Shown: piece by piece, positions 33,948 to 46,300 of the stretch | Layout of the letters: each line of letters opens with the position of its first letter | How positions within the stretch are numbered: the first letter of the stretch is position 1 | DNA from: Isochrysis galbana | Lineage: Eukaryota > Haptophyta > Isochrysidales > Isochrysidaceae | Length of the DNA stretch: 64,000 bases | Assembly (NCBI GenBank): GCA_018136815.1 | Contig: CM030931.1 | Span: forward strand, 5,648,148 to 5,712,147 | Reading direction: 5' to 3' | Program-made: the position numbers and the translations under genes | The notes under the pieces: model-generated | Told to the model about the DNA's origin: nothing | Database searches by the model: none | Seen by the model: the letters and a program-made list of their open reading frames with translations, nothing else

Positions 33948-35018
33948 GTTTATTATCGTTTGTTATGGTGGTTGTTTGTGTGAGAAGCTACAATGGTACA
34001 GTGGTCATAGGTGTTGTGTGACGATTGGAGTGTAGTCCGTCGCTATTGTCGCTGTGTCATCGCCACCTCTGCTCTGCTCTCGTACTGCAATCTAAGAACT
34101 CGATACGCTCGCAACCTCAACCCTCCACCTCACTCACACTTTTCCTCCTCAACACCCATCAGCGCTCTCTGCGCCCTCGCTACTCGCTCGCTCGACTCGC
34201 AACAACCCGAACCAGCCCGACCCGATGTCTGAACCCCCCGCCTTCTGCACCCCCGACCTAACCAAGACCGCTGACGAGGATGCGTCAGCCGCCGGTGCGT
34301 CTCCACTCGGCGCGCCATTTCCGGACGAGGCTTGCCTCGTTTCGACAGCACCTCGCGACCAAGCTGGAAGCTGAGAGACCGAATCCTTGTGGTGGTGTTG
34401 GGGGTCTGCGTCAAACGGCGTATTTGTCCTCTGATTTCAAGACAAGTGTGAGAAGAAGAGGATACAAAGGGTTCTGCAGCGACCCGCCGGCGACCATGCA
34501 TCCTTCGTCGACCCAAGAGGCGCCTACCTGTCATCTCGTATTTGGAAACGAGGGGTACCAAATGAAGGCAAACGACCTGCGCCCACTAGGGGTCTGGGCC
34601 AGAATGATGATTGCGCCCAGCCCCTGCCAGAGGGCAGGGGCTGAGGTTGAATGTACGGGCCCACCCCGGGGGGTGTCCGCGATGGAGAGAGGGGGGCGCG
34701 AGGCCCCCATTGACCCCCACTTATAAAAGTAGGCTCAACAAGCAATCTTACAGCAAACCCACCTCACACACTCGCTCACTCACTCGCTCGCTCAATCGCT
34801 CATGTCCGCTCCGTCGTCTCGCTCGCCTATGCCCGCCATTCACCATTCATTCTCCCGCCTTGAAGGATGTGCCCGCTTCACCCGCCATTCCCAACTCCGC
34901 CGTGCCTTCCGCCGCCTCCCTTCCGTCCCTTTTGGTCCCTTCCGTTCCTCCTGTAACCTCCAGTCCGTCATCATAAAGCACTGTGTTGACCGCCCTATGG
35001 TTATGGATGGATAGCCTA
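33948..35018. other. Intergenic with retroelement-like leaders
   Basis: CTCGCTCGCTC-type leaders precede short ATG ORFs at 34225 (MSEPPAFCTPDL) and 34802 (MSAPSSRSPMPA). Both are short and look like 5' ends of degraded elements. No host gene is supported. Confidence 0.4.
34575..34735 (+). repeat. GC-rich dispersed repeat copy
   Basis: This has the same ordered modules as 8903-9083 (CCACTAGGGGTCTGGGCCAG; AGCCCCTGCCAGAGGGCAGG; GTACGGGCCCACCCCGG; GCGATGGAGAGAGGGGGG; CTTATAAAAGTAGG), about 90 percent alike by eye. Confidence 0.8.
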
Positions 35019-35165
35019 TGGATGGGTTGCATGGGCTTCGAGAGGGCTCTCTGACGAGCCGCCTCGAGCGGCGTGGGGCGTCCCAGGTGGGGCGCAGTGG
35101 CGAGGGTTGCATGGAGCTCGGGAGCGGTCGCGGCACGCTCTATAGGTCAAACTATGACTATGACA
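35019..35165 (-). mobile_element. 5' fragment of LINE-family element
   Basis: On the minus strand, CATAGTTTGACCTATAGAGC continues GTGCCGCGACCGCTCCCGAG and CACTGCGCCCCACCTGGGAC, closely matching the start of the minus-strand element at 43281-42136. The ATG is broken here (ATAG), so the reading frame is lost. The match fades near 35019. Confidence 0.75.
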
Positions 35166-35553
35166 ATAACTTGGATGGCTACGCTAGTAGTAGCTTGACT
35201 CTCCCGATCCATAAGCAAAAACTTAGTCGATCTCATACCTATCTATAGTATACACTGTCATGGAAGGGCCAGCACACATTGCACCAAAGCCTCGACACGA
35301 CTGGACCACACGGCACACGCTGCGACACGGCTGACAACCTCATACGGTGTCCAGCACGCACTACCGCACAACATCGCCTAGCCAACACGATAAAGCGTGC
35401 ACATGAGGCACAAACCAAGTAGGCGGTCCACCCCGCGGAAGTCATTGTCACGGTCACCACGGGCTGCAAGCAAGCCACAGACGCATAGGCCACAGACGCA
35501 TAGGCTCAGCGTGTAGATGCCATAGGCTATCTAGCGCATCCGGCGGCGGGCAC

Positions 35554-35575
35554 GCCCCCCCCCCCCCCCCCCCCC
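35554..35575. repeat. Poly-C run
   Basis: A homopolymer of about 22 C, just past the 3' end of the chromatin-reader gene. Its length is unreliable in most sequencing data. Confidence 0.9.
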
Positions 35576-35618
35576 GCACTTGCTGCGCTGCCGCACGCGT
35601 GTGGTGGCATGCGCCCGA

Positions 35619-38600
35619 TTACCCGGCTGCCGCGAGTGCCTTCCACCGTTCGACTAGCGCGCGAGCTCGCCCCTCAACCTCAGGGTGTGCCTTGCGCAGC
35701 TTGTTGACAGCCTTGCCTGCGCCGGTCAGCACGAGTAGCTCAACTGTCATCCTAACCCGCTCAAGCTTGGCAAGCGCCGCCTCCACCCCAGGGCTATCCG
35801 CCGCGGCGCTGGCCGCTGTGAGCGCCGTCACATGCTCCTCTACATCCTCCATTGTCGCGGCTGGCAGTGCCGCGTCCTGTCCGTCACCGGCGGCGGTCTC
35901 GTTGGGCTTCTTCAGCCGCTTCGGCGCTGGGAGGTCTGTTGCCTCCGATGCGCCGTTTGCGGCGGCCTTGGGCAACTTAGTTGCCTGCTTGACCTCGCCT
36001 TTGTCACTCTTCTTCTCTGGCTTTGACACCTTCTTCTCTGGCTTTGGCACCTCGCCCTTTGGCGCCTTGAGTGGCTTATCCTCCTGCTTCTCCTGTTTAT
36101 CCTGCTTGGGCTGCTTCGGCTTCGAGGTCCGTGGCTTCTTGCTGGTGAGCAGCTCGTACCGGCCCGTGTACTTGGCGATCTTCCCCTTGGTCACCTTGAG
36201 CTGCAAGGTTAGGTGTATGGGCGGGTGAGCAGGTGGGTGATTGGGTCGAGCACGGGGTGGGAGTGGAAGTGGGGCTGGGGTGTGTGGACCCAGCAATGCC
36301 GTCGCTGCTGTGCGCGGGCGTGCGACTAACAACCCTCACCTGTGCTTCAAGCTCTTCCTTCGCAGTCGTGAGTTCGTTTTTGTACGCGTCGCACTGCTCC
36401 ACCAGTGCGTCGTCGCTCGCAGCGACGGCGGCAGCACGTTTTTCAGGAAGTTTGGCCAGTAGCTTGATTCTCTTGGCGAGCAGGCGCTCGAGATTGTCTC
36501 CAATGGCCACCTGAGCTCGTCAGTGCGGGGCCGGGGATCACGAGAGGGTATGGCGCCGTCGCAGCCGTCAGCCGCGCACAAGCGTGCGCTTCCTTCCACG
36601 GCTCCGTTCAAAGCCCACACACTGCGCGCGCCTCGACTCACATGATGCGACAGCTTGGCCGTGACCAAGTCCAGTGCGTCCGCCTCCTCTCTAGCCTTTT
36701 TGGAGCGAGAAGATTCGCCGGACGACGACGCGCGCTTGCGAGGGGTGGAGCTACCACGCGCCGCTGCCCGCTCCTTAGCTCTCTTTTGCGCCAACGTGTC
36801 GCCATGCTCCGCATTATAGGCGGCAAGCTCGGCTTCATACCGCGCCTTGTCCTCGGCTGCCTTGGCCTGCAGCGGACAATGGGGTAGACGGTCGCCTCGA
36901 ACGGGCCCGCATAACATGTGGAAACAGGCGCGGCGGTGGCATCGGCGGCGGCAGCGCACCTGCCAAGGTGCCTTCTCCTCCTCACCCATCTCGCGCCACT
37001 TCTCACCCATTAGTTTGCCGAGCGCGCCGAGCGCTAACGTTGGGTTATCCTTCGAAAACTGCAGGCGGGCGCAGATGTGGATGGCTCAGTGCAGCCGGGG
37101 GGGGGCGGGAGGAAATCGCGCGTGGTGGGCTGCATGAGCGAGAGGGGACACTAGGCACCGATCAGGCGGCTGGCCTCGCCTGCTCCCGCACGGAGTGGCT
37201 CCAGAACATGTAGGCGTTCTGCGCGCGCTTGGGCTCCCCCGCGGCCGCGCGCTCGGCCGCCGCGCGCGCTGCCTTGCCCGTCCGTTTGCGTACAGCACCG
37301 GTGCCGCTGCTGCGCCGCCGCTTCTTTGCGATAATGCTCTCCTCGCCATCCTCCTGTCCATCGTCGCCCTCATCTGCCGCCGCCGCCTCGTCGCCGTAGT
37401 CCGCATCCTCCTCCTCGTCCGCCGCCTCGTCCTCGTCACCTTCTTCACCCGCGCCCTCACCCTCCCCTTCCCCCTCCTCCTCCTCCTCGCTAATATCGTT
37501 TTCGTCGCCAGGCGGGTCGCTCAAATCACCCGGGGCCTCCAACTCAGCCAGCGCCTCCATGACTGCCGTCACATAGGTTTTCTGGAATGGGTGGCAGCGC
37601 AAGGAAGAGTGCGCAAATGGGCAGAGGGCGGGGGCGGCGACGCGTACGGCGGAAGAAGCGCGGCGGCGGGCATGCAACCACACCTTTTGTTTGAGTGAAA
37701 TGGTCTGCGAGGGTTTGTCGCGCCACCCGCGCTCAGCGCCTGTCTCCCAGCCTTCAACGGCCGAGCAGACGAGGTGGTCGTGCGTGCCGTAGAACTTGAC
37801 TAGCGCACCCCCATGCTCCGCAATCTGGACGGCCGCCTCGCGCGTCGGCCGCTTCACACGCGCTGGCCAGTATGGATAGCCCGACATCTTGGCCCATACC
37901 ACCTGCGACACGACGCCGGCAGCGGCGCGGCAGGTTGCGACGCTAGCCAGCTCGCGAGCAGTCCTCCACTCCGGGCTCGCATAGCAACCGGAAGGTGGGT
38001 GCTGGGTGCTGGTGGTGCGGTCGCTGTGCCCCCATGGCCAACCCGACCCGGTCGTCCTCCAGCATCTCAGACTCGTGACTCTACCCACACCCCGCGGCTC
38101 TCGCGCTATCGCCGCCGCAGCAGCACCCTCCTGATCGCTTGTCGACGCACCGTGCCCGGGCTCCATTGCCTCTGCCCCTCCTCTAGATCGGCCTCTGGCT
38201 GCTGATCGCGCTGGCTCTCGGCCTCCGACACGAGCCGGTCTATCTGGTCTCGCAGCCATTGCTTCGAGTAATCGCGGCCTGCCAACGGGCGATTTGGGGC
38301 GAGAGTCGGGGTGGAAGACGTCGAGTTGAAGCGCCTGCGCAGCCCAGTTCCCTCGAGTTACCATCCTTCTGTCCTCACCTTGCCGCAAGCCCTTGCTGAC
38401 GAGCCAATCTCTCATCTCTTCCCTGACTCGTCGCCCACTCCCCATCGGTGTGACGCTCTCCCCTCTCGAATCTCACACCCAATGGCCGACTCCGCCCTTT
38501 CCACTCACTGTGGCGAGCTTTCTCAGAGCTCTCTGTCTCCCATATTGTCTCCATCGCTCTGCCGCCCTCCGTGCCCCCTTCACCTGGTCTGCCTCCCCTG

Positions 38601-38896
38601 TGGCAACCTCTTCTCCTCTCCGCTAGCTTACGTCTCTCTTCCGCTCCGTCCTACCCTTCCCTGCAGCTCAGCCTCCCTCCCTCCGTATACTTCACTCGTT
38701 CTCTCTCGTCTCTCTTCTCTCGCCTCTCTCCTCTCTCTCTCCTCTTTCTCTATCTGTCTCTCTCTGTCTCTCCCCTCTCCCTCCCCTGCCCTCCCCTCCC
38801 CTGCCCTCCCCTTCCGTGCCCTCCCATCCCCTGCCCCCCTCCCCCCTTCCCCCTCCCCTCCCTCTCCCTCCCTTCCTCCCTCCCTCTCTCTCCCTC

Positions 38897-38942
<46 letters not shown>

Positions 38943-39113
38943 CTCATCTCTCTCGTCTCTCTCACTCTCTACGAGCGCACCTGACTCTGCCTGGAGAGGC
39001 CCCGTCTTGAGTTGATTGATGATCTCCTTCACCGTCAACTCTTCGATCGGCGTGCGCTCGATCAGCTCGCCCACGAAGGCGACGATGGCCTCCTCGTTCG
39101 AGGGCGACGCCAT
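35619..39113 (-). CDS. Chromatin reader: DEK-C-like, PWWP, acidic linker, HMG box, TFIIS-N/IBD-like end
   Basis: Likely nuclear. Exons placed by phase: 38278-38151, 37902-37684, 37581-37180, 37058-36960, 36866-36642, 36510-36340 and 36200-35619. Two earlier exons are less certain: one from ATG 39113 (MASPSNEEAIVAFVGELIER, then IEELTVKEI) and one ending at 38379 (EEMRDWLVSKGLRQG). Together they read like a DEK C-terminal-type domain continuing into RDYSKQWLRDQIDRLV. Then comes a PWWP domain (VVWAKMSGYPYWPARV), which in known families binds methylated histone H3 with DNA. A long Glu/Asp run follows, then an HMG box split by a GC-AG intron (PKRAQNAYMFWSHSVREQ joined to FSKDNPTLALGALGKLMGEK). A Lys-rich linker leads to a helical end (LERVRMTVELLVLTGAGKAV, HPEVEGRARALVERWKAL) like the LEDGF integrase-binding/TFIIS N-terminal bundle. 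About 650-700 residues. The combination resembles LEDGF/HDGF-like readers with an added HMG box. Confidence 0.85.
38690..38945. repeat. C/T-rich low-complexity and (CT)n tract within intron 1 of the chromatin-reader gene
   Basis: Mixed CTCTCC and CCCTGCC runs, then (CT)n at about 38905-38937. It separates the first exon (39113 downward) from the exon ending at 38379. Confidence 0.8.
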
Positions 39114-40822
<1,709 letters not shown>

Positions 40823-41887
40823 TCACAGGTCCTGCGCCACATCGTCCCCCGTGTTGTCGTTGTTCCCCTCCTTGAGGAGCTCCGCAGCAATGTGCTGGAA
40901 CGGCGCGTCGATCCCATCGCCATCCTTTGCGCTCGCCTCAAAATATCCGAGCCCAAAGGCCTCGGCGAGGGCGTGCCCCTGGCTCCGCTCGATGACGGCC
41001 CGCTCGTGCAGATCAATTTTGTTGGCGACGACCGCGCCAGGCAGTCGATCTCTGCCGACGAGTTCCAACAACTGGCGGAAGCGGTGCGCGCACGCATCGA
41101 TTGTGTGCGGTCGTGTCACGTCATAGACCAGCACAGCAGCCTCGGCACCTGCGGACGGGCAGGCGGCATCGGGCGTTGGGTGCGTGCTCGAGTCCACAGT
41201 GCCAAGCGGTGGTGCCATCGCCTCGGCCACCCCGTCGAGATGTGCACAATCCGACGCTTCCACACAGGCTCGCCTGCCCCTCCACCCATGCACCTTAGAA
41301 GCCACCTCGCCCAAATCGTTGGCTTTCCACGCGTCACGCCAGCCCCCCACCCACCCACCCCACCCACCCACCCTAAGGGCGTGGCATCAGCATCTCTTCG
41401 AATAGGCCCCTCTCAGAGTTCAGCAAGTTGAGCTCGACCCGTTTCGCCTCCGGCTGCCTCCACTCCACTCCGCAAACCCATACCCCTCCCTTTGCAATAC
41501 TCTTTCCACGCTCTTCTTCCCGCCCGCCCCCTTCACCCCCTCACCCACTGTGGTCCTCTCATCCCGCCTCCCCCCCTCCCCTCCTCGCCTCCCCCTCCTC
41601 CTTGGGCCCGTGCCTTCCTCCGCCCAGCAACTCTGGTGCTCACCCTCCCAGAGCGGCGGCATCATCTCGTCGAACAGGTCCTGTCCCCCCGAGTCGAACA
41701 TATACAGCTCGACCGCCGCCTCACCCTCGGCCACCATCAGCAGCTTGTGCGCCAGCTCCACCCCGCATGTCATGTTGTACTGCTTGGGGAAGCGGGTGCC
41801 AGACGAGGAGAACATGTGGACGAGCGCAGACTTGCCCACGGCCGGGTCGCCGAGCACCACCACCTTACGCCGCAGCGTGCGCGGCAT
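40823..41887 (-). CDS. IFT27: Intraflagellar transport protein 27 (Rab-like GTPase)
   Basis: IFT27 (RABL4) is a small GTPase of the IFT-B complex. It pairs with IFT25 and acts in ciliary transport and export of BBSome cargo. Two exons, 41887-41644 and 41148-40823, join in phase 1 to give 189 residues, against 186 in human. The P-loop GDPAVGKS is at residues 13-20. The family-specific stretch RFPKQYNMTCGVEL is followed by the switch II region FDSGGQDLFDEMMPPLWEG. After the junction come AEAAVLVYDVTRP, the guanine-specificity motif NKID and FEASAKDG. The closest paralogues (Rab proteins) usually have DTAGQE and a C-terminal prenylation cysteine. Here switch II is DSGGQD and the protein ends VAQDL without cysteines, both as in IFT27. 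The presence of this gene implies cilia or flagella. A G/A-rich tract (plus strand 41891-41950) abuts the start codon. Confidence 0.93.
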
Positions 41888-42117
41888 CGAGGAGGAAGGG
41901 AGGGAGGGAGGGAGGGAGAAGAGAGAGGGAGAGGGGGGGAGAGAGGGAAATGGCGGAGAGAGAGAGGGGGAGGAGTGGGGGGTCGGGCGGTTGGGTGAAG
42001 AAGGGGCGAGGGAATACCGAGAGGGGGGGGCTGGGTTAGGTATGTAGTATGTCAGTATGTCCTAAACATAAACATAAAAAAATTACCGTACATGTAACGC
42101 GTCATGCACAATTCATG
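41888..42117. other. Promoter-side spacer of IFT27
   Basis: Plus-strand G/A-rich to about 41970, then mixed and AT-rich. No gene. It ends at the target duplication of the minus-strand retroelement. Confidence 0.5.
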
Positions 42118-42135
42118 TCAACGTCCTAGATGGTA
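42118..42135. repeat. 18-bp target-site duplication (left copy) of minus-strand element
   Basis: TCAACGTCCTAGATGGTA, repeated exactly at 43282-43299 on the other side of the element. Confidence 0.9.
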
Positions 42136-42199
42136 TTATTTTTTTTATTTTTAGCAAATTTTTATGGATCGCGAAGCGGCAAAGGAATGGGACTAGCGC

Positions 42200-43255
42200 T
42201 CACTCATGACAGGACTCCCTGCCGCGGCAAGCGCAAGCACCCTTCCCCCCTTGTGCCACCCAGCTCTTCACTAGCCTTCTACCTGCGCTAGCCGGAGCGC
42301 CCCTCCCTCCACACTCAGACAGCCCCCCACGCCAGGATCCTGTATTGGTCTCGCAGGCAAGGGGGCCTAATGGAAGGGTGAGGAGCAACTCCTCAAAGAG
42401 GAGCTGTGGGGAAGGAGATGTCTGAGTGGCGGCGCTATACCCTTGCGCTAGGCATGGGCAGCGACGCCGCCTCAAGACATGTCCTCCCTCTTGTCTTGAG
42501 TCGAAATTTTTGGTGCTTGAAACAGAGGACGAGGGGGTTTGTGCTTCTTGGGTTGGTTGTAGTTGGAAGAGGGAGTGGGAGAGGGATTCAAGTATTGGAA
42601 GAGGGCCCAAGGCAGGGCACTGAGTTGTAGGTACTTGTGGCCCACAAGAGTGGGGCGAAGACGAGAAGTGTATCAACATGTGTCTTGAGTTGAAATTTTT
42701 GGTGCTTGAAACACAAGGCGAGGGGGTTCGTGTTGTTTGGGTTGGTTGTAGTGTGAAGGGGGAGTGGGAGAGGGAGTCAAGTGTTGAAAGAGGGCCCAAG
42801 GCAGGGCACTGAGTTGTAGGTACTTGTGGCCCACAAGAGTGGGGTGAAGATGAGAAGTGTGTCAACATGTTGGAAAACAGAGGCATTGAGTGCTCTCTGT
42901 GGAAGATTGATGGTTGTGAAGTGCCCTCCCATGTTGGGTGCACTGATGGTAGAGGTTTCCACCATGGGGAGGGCAGCTGAACTGCCCTCCCACATGAGGT
43001 GCTCTTGGGGTGGGAGGGTTTCCCACTGTTGGAGGGGGTCTCAAAGACCCCCTGCATGATGCGCAGAGCCATGGTGGCAACCTGTTCGGTGCCAGTGCTC
43101 GCCACCCCGCGCGCTCGCGCGGGTGTGGTTTGGATGGGCTGGATGGGCTTTGAGAGGGCTTTCTGACGAGCCGCCTCGGGCGGCGTGGGGCGTCCCAGGT
43201 GGGGCGCAGTGGCGAGGGTCGCCTGAGGCTCGGGAGCGGTCGCGGCACGCTCCAT
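42200..43255 (-). CDS. ORF of the short non-autonomous element
   Basis: 351 residues, Pro/Ser/Thr/Gln-rich and probably disordered. The first ~20 residues resemble the leader of the large LINE ORF, so it may be only a truncated leader protein. Two 63-residue repeats (each beginning ML-T/I-HFSSSPHSCGP) are about 80 percent identical. Whether it is translated is unknown; the open frame preserved through the duplication argues for it, though duplication of a multiple of three could be chance. Confidence 0.5.
   Translation of the reverse strand: MERAATAPEPQATLATAPHLGRPTPPEAARQKALSKPIQPIQTTPARARGVASTGTEQVATMALRIMQGVFETPSNSGKPSHPKSTSCGRAVQLPSPWWKPLPSVHPTWEGTSQPSIFHREHSMPLFSNMLTHFSSSPHSCGPQVPTTQCPALGPLSTLDSLSHSPFTLQPTQTTRTPSPCVSSTKNFNSRHMLIHFSSSPHSCGPQVPTTQCPALGPLPILESLSHSLFQLQPTQEAQTPSSSVSSTKNFDSRQEGGHVLRRRRCPCLAQGYSAATQTSPSPQLLFEELLLTLPLGPLACETNTGSWRGGLSECGGRGAPASAGRRLVKSWVAQGGKGACACRGRESCHE
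42491..42868. repeat. In-frame 189-bp tandem duplication
   Basis: Units 42680-42868 and 42491-42679 (minus strand) share long identical stretches such as CCACAAGTACCTACAACTCA and differ at scattered sites, so the duplication is not recent. Confidence 0.9.
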
Positions 43256-43281
43256 AGTTCAAACTATAACAATAGTTTTTC

Positions 43282-43299
43282 TCAACGTCCTAGATGGTA
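43282..43299. repeat. 18-bp target-site duplication (right copy)
   Basis: Exact repeat of 42118-42135. Only seven bases separate it from the left target duplication of the intact LINE. Confidence 0.9.
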
Positions 43300-43306
43300 G
43301 ATGGGA

Positions 43307-43326
43307 AATACGTATTTACTGTATTC
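43307..43326. repeat. 20-bp target-site duplication (left copy) of intact LINE
   Basis: AATACGTATTTACTGTATTC, repeated exactly at 49702-49721. Confidence 0.97.
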
Positions 43327-43349
43327 AACTAACTTTATAGTTAGACGCC

Positions 43350-46300
43350 ATGGAGCGCGCCGCCGCTCCCCACCTCTCCTTCGGGTCCCCCGCCGCGGGG
43401 ACCCCCCCGGCACCCATGGAGCTGTCGCAGGCGAAGCGACCGCGTCCGCCCGCAGAGGCCGAGCAGGTGAGCGCGACCCCGGTCGCGCCGCACGGCCCGT
43501 GGCCTCGGCCACACCAGCCACTGCAGCCATGCTGGCCCTCCCCATGGAGGGTCACAAGCTGTAGAACACAGAGGACCAGCACCACACAAGACGAACAATA
43601 CAGCCACCAGGCATGCCTTATGGCAGAGGCCTCTCCCACCCTAGGGACGGCCGCGCTGCCCCGGCGGCGCGGCCCGAGACCGGGTGGCCCTTATGGGCAC
43701 AAATCCAAAACCAACAGCAGAACGCACAATGGCACTGACCCCTCAACACCACAACACATGACCACACAGAAAGGAAGCTGCTTGGGTGCGTCTAGGGGCG
43801 CACATCACACTCCCCCGCCACACCCTCGATTGGACCCACCCATGGCCTCACATACCCCGACCTCCCCTGCCACTCAGGAGCCGCCCTCAGATGAGGAGCA
43901 AGGCTACACTGAGTCGGACGCAACATACGAGCTGTCCTTTCACCAGGAGGGAGACTACACTTTCCAGGACGCCACCGTCTACGCCGCGATCGTAGAGCTC
44001 CTCTTGGAGCTCGAAGGAGTCGACCCGGAGCCGGACTTCTGGGCCCGGTCCATCCGCGGGCCATGGCATATCGCCGTGAACGAGGACTGCGCTCAGCAAT
44101 TCAAAGAGCGTTATGGGGACAATACCACCCTCCGCATCATCCAAACCGACATCCCTGTCCGCGTAAAAGTTGAAGCAATTGATGAGAAAATCAACAAGAA
44201 AGGCTCCACCTCTCGCAAAGCCCTCTACAACGCCCTCCAAGACGTCGCGGCGCACCTAGTCGTCGAGGCAGACGGCCTGGCGCAAGCGGCCCAAATCAAT
44301 CTCAGCGCGCTCATTATCGCGATCGAAAAGGTTGGGCTAACCTTTCTGAAAGGCAACCGAGAGCGCATGAAGCTCGAAGGCGGAGCAGGCACCTTTGTGT
44401 CCAAGGCGGCCTACTCGACCCGCTGGCATCTTTACGTTTCGGCGGGCCAAGGCTCGTTTCTCGACGGTAACTTCCCTCGCAAGCTTCTACTACAGATAGA
44501 AGGCAAGACAGTCCCGGTGAATTACGCCATTCGGGCGTGCAAAGAGATCAAAATGCCGGAGTCCATTCAATCCCCCCACAAGCTCATGGTCCACGGCAGC
44601 CTACGTGGATGCAAGGGCTGGCGACCGGAGGTGGTTAAGGGCCTCCTAAGCTCGATTCGCGTATGCGAATGCGAACAAGAAGCGGCGAAGCGCCGCGAGC
44701 GCAACGAGGCGCAAAGGCTCAACCCCCGCCCGAAATCGGCGCACGAGGCTCTTGGCAAGGGCCCCCCCAAGCAATGTGCGCGCTTCACCCAAGGCTTGTG
44801 CCTCAGGAACAAACGAGGCGTGCGATGCAATCTCTCGCACGACGTGCCTGGCGCGTGGATCGATAACAAGTGCACGATCCGCTGCCACCTTCATCCACAC
44901 AAGAAGATCCCGGGCGTCTGTTTAAACGGCCCGGCATGCCTTTTCCTCCACCCAGAGTGCGCGTTCGCCAACGCGATTGCGGCCACCAAACTAGCCGTCG
45001 CGAGAATAATGCCCCGGCGCCCTAGACTCACATATGACTCCACCCTCGGTTACCCAGGTGAAGGACCTGTCCGCATCGCGACATACAACATTAACGGCAC
45101 CAAGAACGGCAAGCTAGCCGCCGTGCTATCGCAAGCGCGAAAGGCAAAAGTAGACATACTACTACTGCAAGAACTTCATGCATACGAGGACGGCTCGCAC
45201 CTCCGGGCACATAGGACAGCCGCCATGTTGGGCTGGCTGTGGTTTGTTGCCCCAGGAGAGCTAGGAGACCCAGCTAGCGGTGTCGCGGTGGCAATCAGAG
45301 AAGCGGCCGAGCGAATAACTGCTAGAACGGAGTCCCTAGAAATCTTACTAGAAGGTAGATGCGTATCCATAACGTTAAACATAGATGAAACCCGATACCG
45401 AATAATATCGGTATACCTCAGTGCGCAACCTGGACCCCGCGGAAGGCAGATAACCGAACTAGATAGAAAACTAGGCGCCTTAGACCCTATACCGACGGTA
45501 ATAGGCGGAGACCTCAACTGCGTAGAAAACAGCGCGCACGACTCCCAAAGAGTAGGGGAGGCACTATATGCCAACACGCACGGGGAAAAATGGAGAGCGC
45601 TGATTAAAGCGCACAAATTCCGAGACGCACATCACACGTTACGCCTAGGGCCGAACGTTGGCTACACGAGAATGGCAGCCACCATCCACACAAGGATAGA
45701 CCGCATATACCATAGCGAAGATATGGATGCAATCCAATGGCAGCAACACGGACCCTGCCCGGACCTATTTACGGGCAAAGCCGCGTCAGACCATTTACCG
45801 GTCCTAGCGCTCTTCGAGACCCCGGGATTCAAACCGGGGCGAAACTTCGACAAACCAATAGACCTAACGATAATCCGCGAGAAAGGCGCGATGAAAACGG
45901 TAGAACTGCTGTTGCGGACCGCCGATCGAAAGATAGAGGAAGGGGGCAACATAGAAATCATATGGGCCAACGCAAAAGAAAACATAGCAACATTCCTGAG
46001 GGAAGAAACAGCGATGAGAGCCAAGCCCACCATCCAGTCAATATTAGAATTGAAGGCCGCAAGGCTAAACATCCGCCTTGCAAGGCAAGGACCAAATGAG
46101 GGGCTCACGGAGGAGTTGGCGAAAACACATAAAGAGATAGCAGAAGAGAGAGGGCGGATCCCGCTTAAAGACATGCCGCTGTATCAGCAGCTCCGTCGGG
46201 AAGACCTACACTCTAAGGAGTTCTTCGCACAACTGAAGCCTCGCAGATGGAAGGCCAACGTGGCGGAGCTATACCGCACAAATAAATGGGATGCCCCAGT

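Larger units (their letters stand above)
42136..43281 (-). mobile_element. Short non-autonomous LINE-family element with A-rich tail
   Basis: On the minus strand the element starts near 43281 (ACTATTGTTATAGTTTGAAC then ATGGAGCG at 43255), shares its first ~130 bases with the fragments at 35165 and 59256, and ends in an A-rich tail (CTAAAAATAAAAAAAATAA) directly before the 18-bp duplication. A 351-codon ORF (43255-42200) fills most of it, starting MERAATAPEPQATL like the intact LINE's MERAAAPHLSF. It has no endonuclease, polymerase or zinc finger. Its centre holds an in-frame 189-bp tandem duplication. Unlike the intact LINE (T-rich tail) it has an A-rich tail, so the 3' ends of the two differ. 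Confidence 0.85.
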
